A stretch of DNA of 64,000 bases. It comes from Galaxea fascicularis (lineage: Eukaryota; Cnidaria; Anthozoa; Scleractinia; Euphylliidae). This document shows positions 10,012 through 21,000 of this stretch, in pieces (position 1 is the stretch's first letter; each line of letters starts with the position of its first letter). The DNA is taken from assembly GCA_948470475.1 (NCBI GenBank), contig OX419341.1, forward strand, positions 4,216,853 to 4,280,852, in the 5' to 3' direction. The notes under the pieces were generated by a model, which was not told the origin of the DNA, did not search any database, and saw only the letters and a program-made list of their open reading frames with translations. Position numbers and translations under genes: made by a program.

Positions 10012-13000
10012 TACAAATCAGCTTGGTCATTCAGTAATGTTCTCAAAAGTTCATCCACCTCTACGGAACAAGAGTAAAGCAAAGGATTTGGTTTTTGAAG
10101 GAAACATAAAAACACTTGTTTTAGTTCAGGTGAAAAATAACTTTGTTTCGACATGTGACGAAGGACCTTTAAAGCACACTTAAGATTTCTCACAATTTCA
10201 ATGGAGAATTCACTTTTTAACAAACCAAGATATATAAGAACGCTTTCACCAGTGGACAGCACTCCGCAATTCAGTTTTACAATAATGTGCGAAAACAATG
10301 CGTCGACACACTTTAAAAGTGGTTCCCAGTCTTCTTCCTGAGCGACGATATCGCAGACCCGTTTGAAGCTCTTTCCTGTGTCACGTTCGGCCTCCTGTGA
10401 TGAAGTAGGAAGAATTTCTTTAGTAACCGCGGACGCAAGTGCTCGAAGGCGCATCTTATCTAATCCGAAGAGCCTTGGACTTGATTTACAAAGAAAAGAC
10501 GCAAAGATGCCTGCGAGATTTCTTGGAAAATAATCTTCCAGTAATACATGTTCCAACGCTAAAAGTGGTCCCTTGAGGTCTGTAACGATGCATACATCAT
10601 ACTCTCCTTTCAGAAGCCCCATTCTGACTAAAATGCAAGTCGCAAGGGCAACAGCATTGCAATGCTGTTGCAAAAGGCCCTGCTTCATAACTGCACCTGC
10701 GCATCTAAGTAATAGCCGCTGATCACTCGATAAGGCAACGCAGACCTGGAGAAAAAGCCTGGCGATCTCGTCCTCCATCCAGGGACTCTCCTTTGTTAGC
10801 CATTTGGCCAACAGTGAGCTGAACATGGTTTCCCTGCACTCAAGACAGTACATAAAGATGCCTGAATTCTGAGCAAAGAATTCTAATAACTCTTCAACAA
10901 ATGATGTTGAGGTACTTTTCCTATTAATAACGTGCTCCAAATACCAGAGACAATCTTCAGTTTGACGTGAAGTTATAAAACTGCTTTCATCGCCGTACAA
11001 CGTCTTTTTCTCCTCGTTTGATTTAATTTTCCGAAGACTTTCTTCAGCATCAATATCGGTGCACCTCTGTAAAGTTGAGTCATCCCGAGTCTTACTACTG
11101 AAAACATCCCTAAGCAATTGCATTAAAGCCTCCAAATTCCCATAAGCTGGCTCGCTGTCCTTTCTCACTAGTGTAGAGCCTAAAGAGGAAGAGGAACAGC
11201 GAAGCAGTGCTGGAACGGACGCTGACAGAATTGTTGGACAAAATAGAGAATCTTTCAAATCCCGTAGAAGTCTCTTTAACACGTCTGACGCCAAAATGCG
11301 CGAATCAACTGCGACGCACGTTTTTAACTCACGACACAGACAAAGTTGTTTCAGTTTGGCGTCTAGAGACACACTAGAATGAATAGAAGAAGTAAATTGG
11401 CTGACCGAAGTACAATCCAAACTTAAAGTTAGCATTTTTTTCTCAAACAACGTCCCAAGGTAGTGCGTCCTTCTCGAAGTGGCTAAGCCATCTAGTTCGT
11501 TTCTACGCTGATGCAGCAAGAACAAGAATACATGGTAAATACTGCGAGAGAATGCTTTTCCCTTGAGCTTTCTTTCCATTTGCCTCAAGATCGTCTCACA
11601 GCAAAAACTATGGAAAACCTTTTGGCCCCTAGTAGCCTTTAAGGAAGTCACCCTCACATTTTTCTGCATTTTAGAACCAATTTTTATAGGGAGGCAATCC
11701 CCGTCATGCGAGTGTAATTTTCCCTCCAGATCGTATCGTTTAACAGGCACATTTTCATTTTTATCGAGACCACTTTTATTGGAAGAGTTTCGATCCCGCC
11801 GAGGTTTGTAGTGCAGTAAAATATCTGCGCTTCCTTTCTGGTTAAACTTAAAAGCCAAGCCAACTGCAGTGAATCCAAGTTTGTCTTTCATATTTCTGTC
11901 ACAGCCAGCGTCAAGAAGCACTCTTAGATTCTGAAGGTTTCCTAGTTTGGCTGCAAGATGAAGCGCGGTCCTACCGAGTTTATTCCTTGCATTAACGTCG
12001 CACAATTCCGTTGCCAACGCAGTTACAATGTCTTCTGCATTACTACGTTCACTGCTTATGTGGAGTGAAGTCATCCCCTCCTGAGATAAAACACAGAAAT
12101 GAGTTCCTAGCCTTAGTTTGAGAGCCTATGGTGCAACAATAGCTGAAAACGAAATTAGCTCTCGTTGGCCAAACAATTATTAACCCGGCAGTATCTATAT
12201 TTTTCATTGATACGAGATCACTATTTTATATAAAGAATATGTACAACGCCAGGTTTTCGTTGCCTACGTTGAATATGGCAAATGACCATTTAAGGACGTT
12301 CGCGTGAAAATTTTCCAACATTGATTTTTTTTCTGGGACTTTTACCGCTGTAAGATGATGAGTTAGTTATGTCAGAAATATAAAACAAAATGGGGGGGTC
12401 ACCGACTTCGTTTTGAAGAAAACATGCCCGGAAGAACACCCTAAATCTGAAAAAATCGGGCCTCAGTCGTTAGCGAATAAGGCCACAGTGTCTGTAAGCC
12501 CAAAAATATTGCAATTAAGTCTTTGAAGTGAAATTGTTCTCTGCCAAATATTGTTTAAGTGGACCTATTAAGTGAACTTAGTCAACTGGTGAGGTTCCTA
12601 AAGAGCAAGTTTGCATTTAGCGACCATAGTTTCACGCGCCTTGCAGCCGCAAGATGGCAGCATTCGATGTCCCGTGCACAGAAATCTATATTTTTTTTAA
12701 CATCTCACATTGATTTTTTGTTCATTTTTGGACAATGTGGAGATAATTATAACTAAAATCTGTTTCTGGGAAGAATAGTAGGGGTCACCGACCATTTAAG
12801 AGAGTAAACTGAAGGCGAAGGGAACGCAACAGCTACCATCCTTTTACTTGCTTAGCTTTCTTTCTCACCGCGCGCGCTCGATGGCTGACGTGGCATGACC
12901 TTGCGACATGGATTTCGTGCGCAGTAGGGATGCGCATGAACAATTAGCGCGAACGTCCTTAAATATAAGAAGAACAAAATACAGATAACGCATGCGCAGT

Positions 13001-13622
13001 TGATGTAAAACGTTATTAGCTAAAAATAGATTTTCTGATTCGGTGGATAGCGAGTTATCCGCTTGAAAAAGCTATCTGGCTTAATAAAGCTATCTGCTCT
13101 TTGGGCAGCTGGGACTAGCTCTCTGACTATTTATTGCTGGCGATAAGAACAAGTATATTCTCAGGTACCTTACTAAGCAGTCATTTTCTTTCCAAGCACG
13201 AGAAACTGCAAGGACAGGAAACAATCGAGAGGCTATTAAGGGCTATGAGAGAGGGAGGGGAGGGTGGCAAATGTTTTTTTTTTTTTCGCGAACTATACCT
13301 TAAAGAGCCCAGTTCTCTCGGACAGGAAAAATGTACAATGCAGGTTACTTTGCAAAGAAAAACGGCTGATTCTACAGGTCAAAATACTCACTTTCGTCCG
13401 ACTGTTGATGTCGCATCCTGCTTGCAACAGCATTTCCACAATTTCCTTCTTTCCTTGAAGCGTGGCCAAATGAAGAGCTGTGAAGCCCATAGAGTCTCTT
13501 GAATCAAGGTGGCATCTTCTAGAGGTCTCTTTTGTCAGTGCTCGAACAGCTTTGACATTCCTTGAGATCACAGCAGTGTGAAGAGCGGAATATCCGTATG
13601 AAGTCGCCTCGTTACCATCCAT
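10011..13622 (-). CDS. Ankyrin-repeat protein with long helical C-terminal region
   Basis: Two coding exons on the minus strand, 13622-13392 and 12080-10011, join in phase 0 and encode 766 residues. The start is supported by an in-frame TGA immediately upstream of the ATG. Residues about 8-170 form five ankyrin repeats with the TALHLA and LLxAGCD signatures; the fifth is degenerate. Residues about 170-766 are Leu/Cys-rich and predicted helical by eye, resembling HEAT/armadillo-like repeats, but I recognise no family. There is no signal peptide or membrane segment, so it is probably intracellular. The role is unknown; ankyrin repeats suggest protein binding. The second exon is unusually long (2.07 kb) compared with other genes here. 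More 5' non-coding exons may exist upstream. Confidence 0.8.
12289..12963. mobile_element. 675-bp non-autonomous element with TA-flanked terminal inverted repeats
   Basis: It begins TTTAAGGACGTTCGCG and ends with the exact reverse complement CGCGAACGTCCTTAAA. The ends can be read as a TA target duplication with AGGACGTTCGCG as terminal repeat. No transposase frame is visible. It fills most of the single ankyrin-gene intron. The superfamily is uncertain; the TA target fits Tc1/mariner-like or similar elements. Confidence 0.75.
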
Positions 13623-14139
13623 TCATTTAGCTTAGTAAGGTGAATGAAAAGATGCGATGGCGTGTTAGTTTGACAGCTCAGTTGATAAGAGATCATAAAA
13701 ACAATGCACAAGTATCGCAGAGTTTATGGGCCTTAAATCCCGAACCAACTTGAATTTTTCAGACTCTCTTTTCGCAAGTAGTCAGCAATTATTCAAAAAA
13801 ATAAATCAACTGTGAAAAATTTAACACTTGCTGGATCACTTTGTTACAACAATGGCCACTACATGTATTTTGTGATTTAAACTCTATTCGCTTTTGGAAC
13901 AGGGTTAGTATGACAGTGATCATCACGGCATGTATAATTAATGTATGGGACTGTGCGGAAGTCTTTCCCGTTGATGTGGCTTGAGATGATACTCATGGCG
14001 CATTCAGTGCACGAAGAGGAAACATGTGACGCCCCTGACTCTCACGTTAAAAGCATGAGACCTCATACTTGACTGCCAAACAATCGAGACTTTTTCTTAC
14101 CCCTCGTCCACCTATTCTAGAGCGAGACTGGTGTACAAT

Positions 14140-14171
14140 GGTACAATACAATACATTACAATACAATACAA
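14140..14171. repeat. (ACAAT)n microsatellite
   Basis: About six imperfect pentanucleotide units of ACAAT; one unit is interrupted by ATT. Confidence 0.75.
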
Positions 14172-15502
14172 CTAGAAAAGACCACTCTCGATCCAAAAAA
14201 CTTCCAGAAAAAAAAGTCTTATTCTTGAAGCCAAAGAACAAGTGATCGGCACCTCGGTCAGCTCCATTATTTCACGAGTCAGGTAAATCATCCTATAACT
14301 TAAAACAGCCCTCACTTACTTTAGATGCGTACACTTGTAAAATCCGGCACCCCAAGCTAACGCGCGGCAGTCGCTGCTTTTCATAAACACCAATAAAATC
14401 GATTCACTATACTCGAACCTCGTACGCTGTTTTCGTGTGTTATGAATATAAACAACAAAGTGAGCAGTAATCGTCACGAGTTAATTCTTCCTTCAGATTG
14501 CTTCAGCTCCACTGTGGATCTCGCCATTGGATTAAAAGTGAAACAAATCGGTCTGAAACTCGCCCACAAACATCAAATGCCTCCTAAAATTTGCTTCCGT
14601 TGTTTGAGAAAAAAAAGAACAGCGAAACGCCTTGTTATGGTTGCAAATAACGGACATCAATATTTATTAGTAGACTATTAGTTCGCATGGCGGGAGTTCT
14701 GAAAAATACACCTTACACCGAATCGAACGGATTCAATTTACTTAAAGTACACCATTTAAAAATTGTTCATACATAAGAATTGGCGATGCTGTATCACATA
14801 ATTCAAATCGTTTGCTCGCTGATGCAGGAGGTTAACGTGAAACAATTTGCTAATTTTCTGCGAACATAAGAATGAAAGGATGGTGTTTCGATACCGCACA
14901 AGAAGAAAGGTCAACATTTACAAGCATACCTTTCGAGAGAACATCAAATACAGTGTTTGGGCTTCACTCATGAAGTCTCTTCCTCGTCGAATGTTCTACT
15001 GTAGCAAACGTTTCACACTTCATATGCAAATCTCTATCGAATAAACACGAATCTCCCGTGAAAGCACGGTAACAATTTCAAAAATCGTATAATGATTACA
15101 CCCGTGATCCGCATCGGAATGTCGCGCTGCATTATACGCCTTTTGTCACTAAATCCTTCTTCAAACTTAGAAAGCATGTTTATTGAGTGGTCGCTGTCCA
15201 CAAATGGACTTTTAATGGTTGACAAACGTTGAGTATGATAATGACTATTTTAGTTTTCTGTACCTCTACAATTACAAACACTCTTATAAAGTCGGCGGAA
15301 AATTTGCGACTAGCTAGAATTAAAATGTTTTGCATCACCTTACAATATCGGATGCCATTATATTCTGGGGTTATCTCGAAATATCTGTTTCTTCCAGTTA
15401 TCTGAAACCGAATCTGTCATATTATGATTGACAGGTGCATTTAACTTCCTTTTAAAACGCCGGCTGAAGGTGCCCAGTGTTTCCCTGTGCTTGTGGGGAG
15501 CA

Positions 15503-15765
15503 GGGTTGGCGCAGTGGTGAGAGCGCTCGCCTTCCACCAATGTGTCCCGGACTCGGCGTTATGAGTGGGCTGAGTTTGTTGGTTCTCTACTCTGCTCCGA
15601 GAGGTTTTTCTCCGGGTACTCCGGTTTTCCCCTCTCCTCAAAAACAAACATTTCATTTGATTTGCAACTGATTCGAGAGTTGTAAAGATTTAGAATTGTG
15701 AGAATTTATCGTTGTAAAGCGCTATGAACAGGTGATGGAATAACGCTATATAAAAGTGTTAAAGC
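15503..15765 (+). mobile_element. tRNA-derived SINE lacking its B box
   Basis: The head GGGTTGGCGCAGTGGTGAGA contains a good RNA polymerase III A box (15507-15517). The expected B box (GGTTCGATTCC type) is missing: sequence jumps from TGTCCCGG directly to ACTCGGCG, as if a short segment between two CCCGG blocks was deleted. The body (TTGGTTCTCTACTCTGC, then CTCCGGGTACTCCGG) is what I recall of anthozoan SINEs. The tail ends in an AT-rich stretch with GCGCTATGAACAGG. Probably inactive. Confidence 0.7.
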
Positions 15766-17752
15766 ATTAAATTAATTACTTGTGCACGTCCTTTATGTGG
15801 AAGTCAATCGGTTTTCAAAGAGTTAGAACTGACATTAGCTAACTACAACTAAACTATCGAAACTAGTTTAGGCTTGACACAGCTACAGTTAAGCCATGGC
15901 TGCTACTGATAGGCTCGATCAGATCACCAGACATCACTGTTCGCAGGAAGGAGTCTCGGAATCCACTACAGAATGAGAAGCAAACTTTTTTGCACTGCTT
16001 CTTACACCAGTTTGCATAAACCTCTTATCATCTCAGTCCAAGGATTCTGTGAAGTTTCCACAGTTCCATGCTGGCCTTGGCCAAAAGACGAAGTTGTAGG
16101 AGTAGGGAGCCCTAGCCAGGGGATTAGCGAGCGATTCCCTTTCTATAAGGTTATGTTATGGCGTTAGACTATCATGAGAGCAGAGAAGGTATATCTGTAT
16201 ATGACTAGCTGCCCTTCAGTTAGCTGAATATTTTCTCTCTTTAATTCGATATTCTGCACAAAGTGCAAGTGCCTCAACCTCATTCCCAGGACTTTTCCCA
16301 TGTGAGGGGAGGGAGGGAGGGAGAGTGGGGAACTGTGCTCTTATGGGTCTTTTTTGATCAAGACATCGGTTCAGTGCATCCTATACGCCATAGCACTACT
16401 AGCAACTTAACGTGGCTTGAGGGTATCCCCCAGTCAACCCTGAGTTCACAGTAAAACAGCATCCATAACAAAATTCCCAAGCAGTTCGGAAAAGGGATAA
16501 AGATTTGAAATTCATAAGTTTATGCCCAGAAGTCAAGGAATATTCTTCATTAAATTTCATTCCCGCAATTTATGTTTATCATTAACAGTCGAGACTGAAC
16601 CATTGTGTGTTGACCTGCCGAACGGGAGAGTGCACTTAACGTTGGCTGAGGAACTGGCAAACAAAGTGTTCACGCTGATCGATCTCGAAATATCGGCTTA
16701 ATTCTACATTGTTGGGGATTAAGATAGCTAATTTTGGTACTTCAGTGTAAATTCAGAGCTTCGGATATCAAAATCTGCCATTGCGGGCCGGGCTGAGCCA
16801 CGCGGGCTAATAGAGGACCGACAAACCCGAGACTGTTACTGAGGACAACTAGCTCTCAGAGGCGGGGAAGGTAAGGGGTCAAACCGCTTTTAAGTAGTAT
16901 TGCTGATTTTTCTCAGAAACTGATTCGTCTGTTCCTTGCACTGAACCGAATACTTAGTCAAGACTGTTAGAGGTATTCCCGAGTGTGGACTCCTTCACAC
17001 AGGATCGCATCTCAGTTCTTGGGGCCGCTAGTCACACGCGTTTTTCACCCTAGAATCACGACCTCAAATCCGTTTTTCAAAGCCAGTCTAAAGACTTTGC
17101 AGACTCATAATGGAATCGCCGAATCATTTTTTTTTTTGCTATGAATTGGTGATAGTGCAAGCAAGTGGTAGCCCAGTGAATTGTCAAGCTTCCAATGTTT
17201 TCCTTTTCAATTCATTTAACGCTGAATTGAAGGCCTTGAGTATTGGCTGATTATGAGCAACTTGCTTCAGTACAATGTTTTTGTTTTTTTTTAACTTTTT
17301 GTGAATCGAAATACAACAATCATTTTCTAAGGAATTGTTTGAAAATAAGTGTTAAGATGTCGTCCAGTTGTTAATTATTCGCCGCGACTGAGTCCTCCTG
17401 CCTCAATCAAATTCACTGACAGGTTTTTCCCTTAGTTCTATTCAATCGAAAACGATCTTACAATATTGTCTTGCCTGAAGACATTCAGTTGTCTTACCTT
17501 AGAGTCAAAGAACCGTTTATGAGTTCCTGATCAAGAGCAATTTCTTCCTGTTATATGAATTTTATCATACCAAACATTTTAAGCAAGTAAGTGTCATTTC
17601 TCCAAGGCTAAAAGTGGCTGCATCTGTTCCTGATGGCATTATAACGATTGGCCAAGATTACGTCCTACGGAGAATAACCGCTAATTAGCAAAGTAAAACA
17701 CCACAAGCTGGCTCACATAGTGATGAACACGTTACGTTCACATTGTCGCATT

Positions 17753-17827
17753 ACAGGAAGTGAGCTGCACGGTCCATCACACTTCCGGGGGCGTTTACCT
17801 GAAAAGGACTGGCACTTAGTGACGTCA
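17753..17827 (+). promoter_or_regulatory. TATA-less OTUD4 promoter with ETS sites and a CRE
   Basis: Within 300 bases upstream of the OTUD4 start there are two ETS-type sites in opposite orientation (ACAGGAAGTG at 17753-17762 and ACTTCCGGGG at 17781-17790) and a perfect CRE palindrome TGACGTCA at 17820-17827. A YY1-like AAATGGCCG follows near 17882. No TATA box is seen. This composition fits a housekeeping promoter. Confidence 0.5.
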
Positions 17828-18022
17828 GTTTTTGTGGTTCCAAACCGCTGGCCAACACAGATCGCGGCCTTTTCTGCGAAGAAATGGCCGACCCTCGTGG
17901 TGGTAAATGAGACTTCTTCATTCGCGAATCATGTAGAGAAACGCATTTCCTCGGAAACAACATCATGAGGAATAAGCATTAAATACTGCAAAGCAGCAAG
18001 TGAACAGTCTTGCGTCACCAAA

Positions 18023-21000
18023 ATGCCTTCTTCCAACATCAAACGCAAGAAGAAGCCGGTTTCCAACAATGCTACGAATGGCAGCAACTTCACCGAAACA
18101 GCGATGGATGAGTTCTTGGCTCGTCTGAACTTGTACCGAAAACCCATCGCCAAAGATGGCTCTTGTCTCTTTAGAGCGGTTTCCGAGCAGGTGAGATTGT
18201 TTCGATGGTGCTAAACCTCGTGTTGATCATGCTTGGAGATTCAAGACGGGATGTTATTTATATCACCAACTCACTTTGGAGACGTGTGTTTTTAGTGGAC
18301 TTCTTCGATTCTTCTGCACATGACATGAATCGTCTCTTTGCCCCGGGCCCTCGGCTTGATCCCTGGCCATCTGTATTTATAAAATTTCAGTTTAAGTCTG
18401 TAATTGATAATTCTTCATCACAAACAGTCTCTTTGAACATAAGTTTTCGAACAAACGATCGATCGTAAGTTTCGCTTTTGATATACGTGTACCAATATAC
18501 CGCAACTTCACTTAATTTGTTACTACGTAAGATAAACTCGTAAACTGTTGACAGCTCTTTGCCCTCATCCAACTGTATCTTTGGGTAAGGGTTCGTTATC
18601 GACCAGTTATTTGAATTAACGCAGATTATAAAATTATTATACCCTGATTAGGTAGCCGTGTTATTATCTGTGGGTACAATTCCTAAATAACAGGGATCGA
18701 ACAGAAAATAATCTTTTGATATGATTATATTGGATAACGTTAAGGGCTCTTGATTTGTTAATACTCATATGACATAACCATACTGTTACAACTCTTTTTT
18801 TTTTCTAGGTCTACAACTGTCAAGCAAAACATCTTCAAGTTCGGAAAGATTGCATAGACTTCATGCGCCGAAACAGAGATAAATTTGAAGCGGTGAATAT
18901 ACGTAGTTAAGCTTTCTTACAACTGTACACACACTTCATGGTTATTCATGAACTGTTTATTGCCCTTACTGTGTGTTGACTGCTCTTGAACATTTATGTG
19001 AATCCACACTCCCTATTCCTGCCTCCATGTTCTCTTCACCTGATCCTTTGTTTGTCTAGCCAGCACCCCCCACCCCACCCCTCCATCCCCATGCACACAC
19101 ACATAAATTCCACAACTTTTGTCATGCTTTCTCATTTTATCAAATGGATGTTTTGTTCATTTGTTCGATCTTCATTCCAGTTTAAGATTGTGGACAAAAG
19201 TATGAATTTTTTACCATGCAAGGACTTGTAATTGGCCTTTTCATACAGGTGCTAATTAGCAACTAATTAGACCCATGCCGACTTTATTCTTAGCTACCTT
19301 TTGTTGACCTTTGGTTCCAATAGTGTAAAATGTGGTCACCATTCTTTATTGTGTGATATTGTTTGAAAGTAAAAACAACTGATTAGTTTCAGGGAAATTA
19401 ATCTCTTTTTTCAGTCCTTGTGTAATTCTGATTTTCTCTTTATTTGTCACTTTTTAGTTTTTAGAAGGACCATTTGATCATCACTTGTTTCGACTCCAGA
19501 ACCCAAAGGTAATACATCAGTCATGTTCTATGTGAAAGTTTACACACAATGCCTCAGGCTAGCTTTTGGAATGAAATTCCTTGAAATTAGGTAGCCTTTC
19601 CTGATAAACGTGAAGCTACTTAATGGGGTCATCAGCCTACATGGCAAGCTAAGCATGACTGGGGAGGGGTAAGAGGGATAGCAAAAAGTTCCCGAGTCTC
19701 TACTCCCTCGCTGTTTATGCCCACTGTGCAGGCTACTTCTGTCTTCATAGTGCAGAGTATGTTGAAGAGGGAAGAGGTTGTACAGCAAGCATGACTGGGG
19801 AGGGGTAGGAGGAAAAGCAAAAAGTTCCCGAGTCTCTACTCCCTCGCTGTTTATGCCCACTGTGCAGGCTACTTCTGTCTTCATAGTGCAGAGTATGTTG
19901 AAGAGGGAAGAGGTTGTACAGCAAGCATGACTGGGGAGGGGTAGGAGGAAAAGCAAAAAGTTCCCAAGTCTCTACTCCCTTACTTTTCATGCCTTATCAT
20001 GCAGATGATGAAAAATTAAGGTTGCTGGGTTGCATGCAACCTGTCAAACAGTTGGCACAGTTGCTGGACTTACAGTACAGGTTGATAAATGACAATCCGT
20101 GTGATTTTAACAGCCCTTTTCTACTGTCTTTTCAATGCAGGAGTGGGCTGGGCAGGTGGAGATAAGTGCTTTATCATTGATGTACAAGTAAGTACATGTA
20201 ATGCACTGTTTATGCACCTATCAATGTTAAACCCCAGGGGAATTGACATTTTCACGGAAGCCAGAGTCAAATTCACCACCCCCAGGTACCTACTGAATGT
20301 CAATTTCCTGCTCCTGGGGTAACTTTACCCATCAGATTGAGGACTTAATAATTGAATTCTTGACCCTGGGGCAACGCATAAATGTCAAAATCCCTACCCA
20401 GGGGAGGGCCCTCTCAGTCAGTTTCCTGTGGGTGGCCCACCCCCTCCCCAACCTGGGGTTTAACATTAATACATTAGTAGCTACAGTCCATCATGGTAGT
20501 AAAACCACATTATTAAGCTGTATTTTTAGTAACAGAAATGATACAAAAGTACACTGTACTGTAAAAAAATTAACTTTATGCTTGACTGTTTACTTTTCCA
20601 GAAAAGACTTTGTTGTCTACCAAGACATCAATGCTGAACCAACAAAAGTGACAGATAACAACTTCAAAGACAAGGTGATTTTAATAACAACAAATATTAT
20701 GCCAGTATCAGGATTGAAGCTTTCATATGAAAAACAAAATTAACTCCTTAACTCCCAAGATCTGATTATTAATTCTCCTTTCTAGCTGCGTTATATTCCT
20801 TGTACACTAGTTAAGAGAATTTGGGATTATATCAAGATAACACTCTCTGGTTGATAAATTCATCTATTCTCATCTGCTGTCTGCTGGACAATATGTTGAT
20901 CAATTATAAGGAGAAGTTAAATGCCTATCACTTCATTACATGCCTATTTTGGGAATGTAAGGGTTAATGAACATCCATTAATAATAATATCGTCATAATC

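Larger units (their letters stand above)
13623..17750. other. Intergenic region with one SINE and one microsatellite
   Basis: It separates the minus-strand ankyrin gene from OTUD4, so the two genes are divergent. Apart from the SINE at 15503-15765 and the CAATA-rich microsatellite near 14140-14171, I see no supported gene. Short frames at 14442-14681 and 14847-15044 lack splice or family support. Confidence 0.4.

Noticed and set aside
13134..13502. 122-codon plus-strand frame
   Set aside because: Antisense to ankyrin exon 1 and its intron, where the minus-strand frame has clear ankyrin repeats.
14442..14681. 79-codon frame with MPPKICFRC
   Set aside because: No recognisable domain, no splice or promoter support; AT-rich intergenic context.
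19540..19990. Long repetitive open frames on the minus strand with [11 protein letters not shown] repeats
   Set aside because: They arise because the 136-bp tandem unit happens to be open in these frames; the region is intron of OTUD4.
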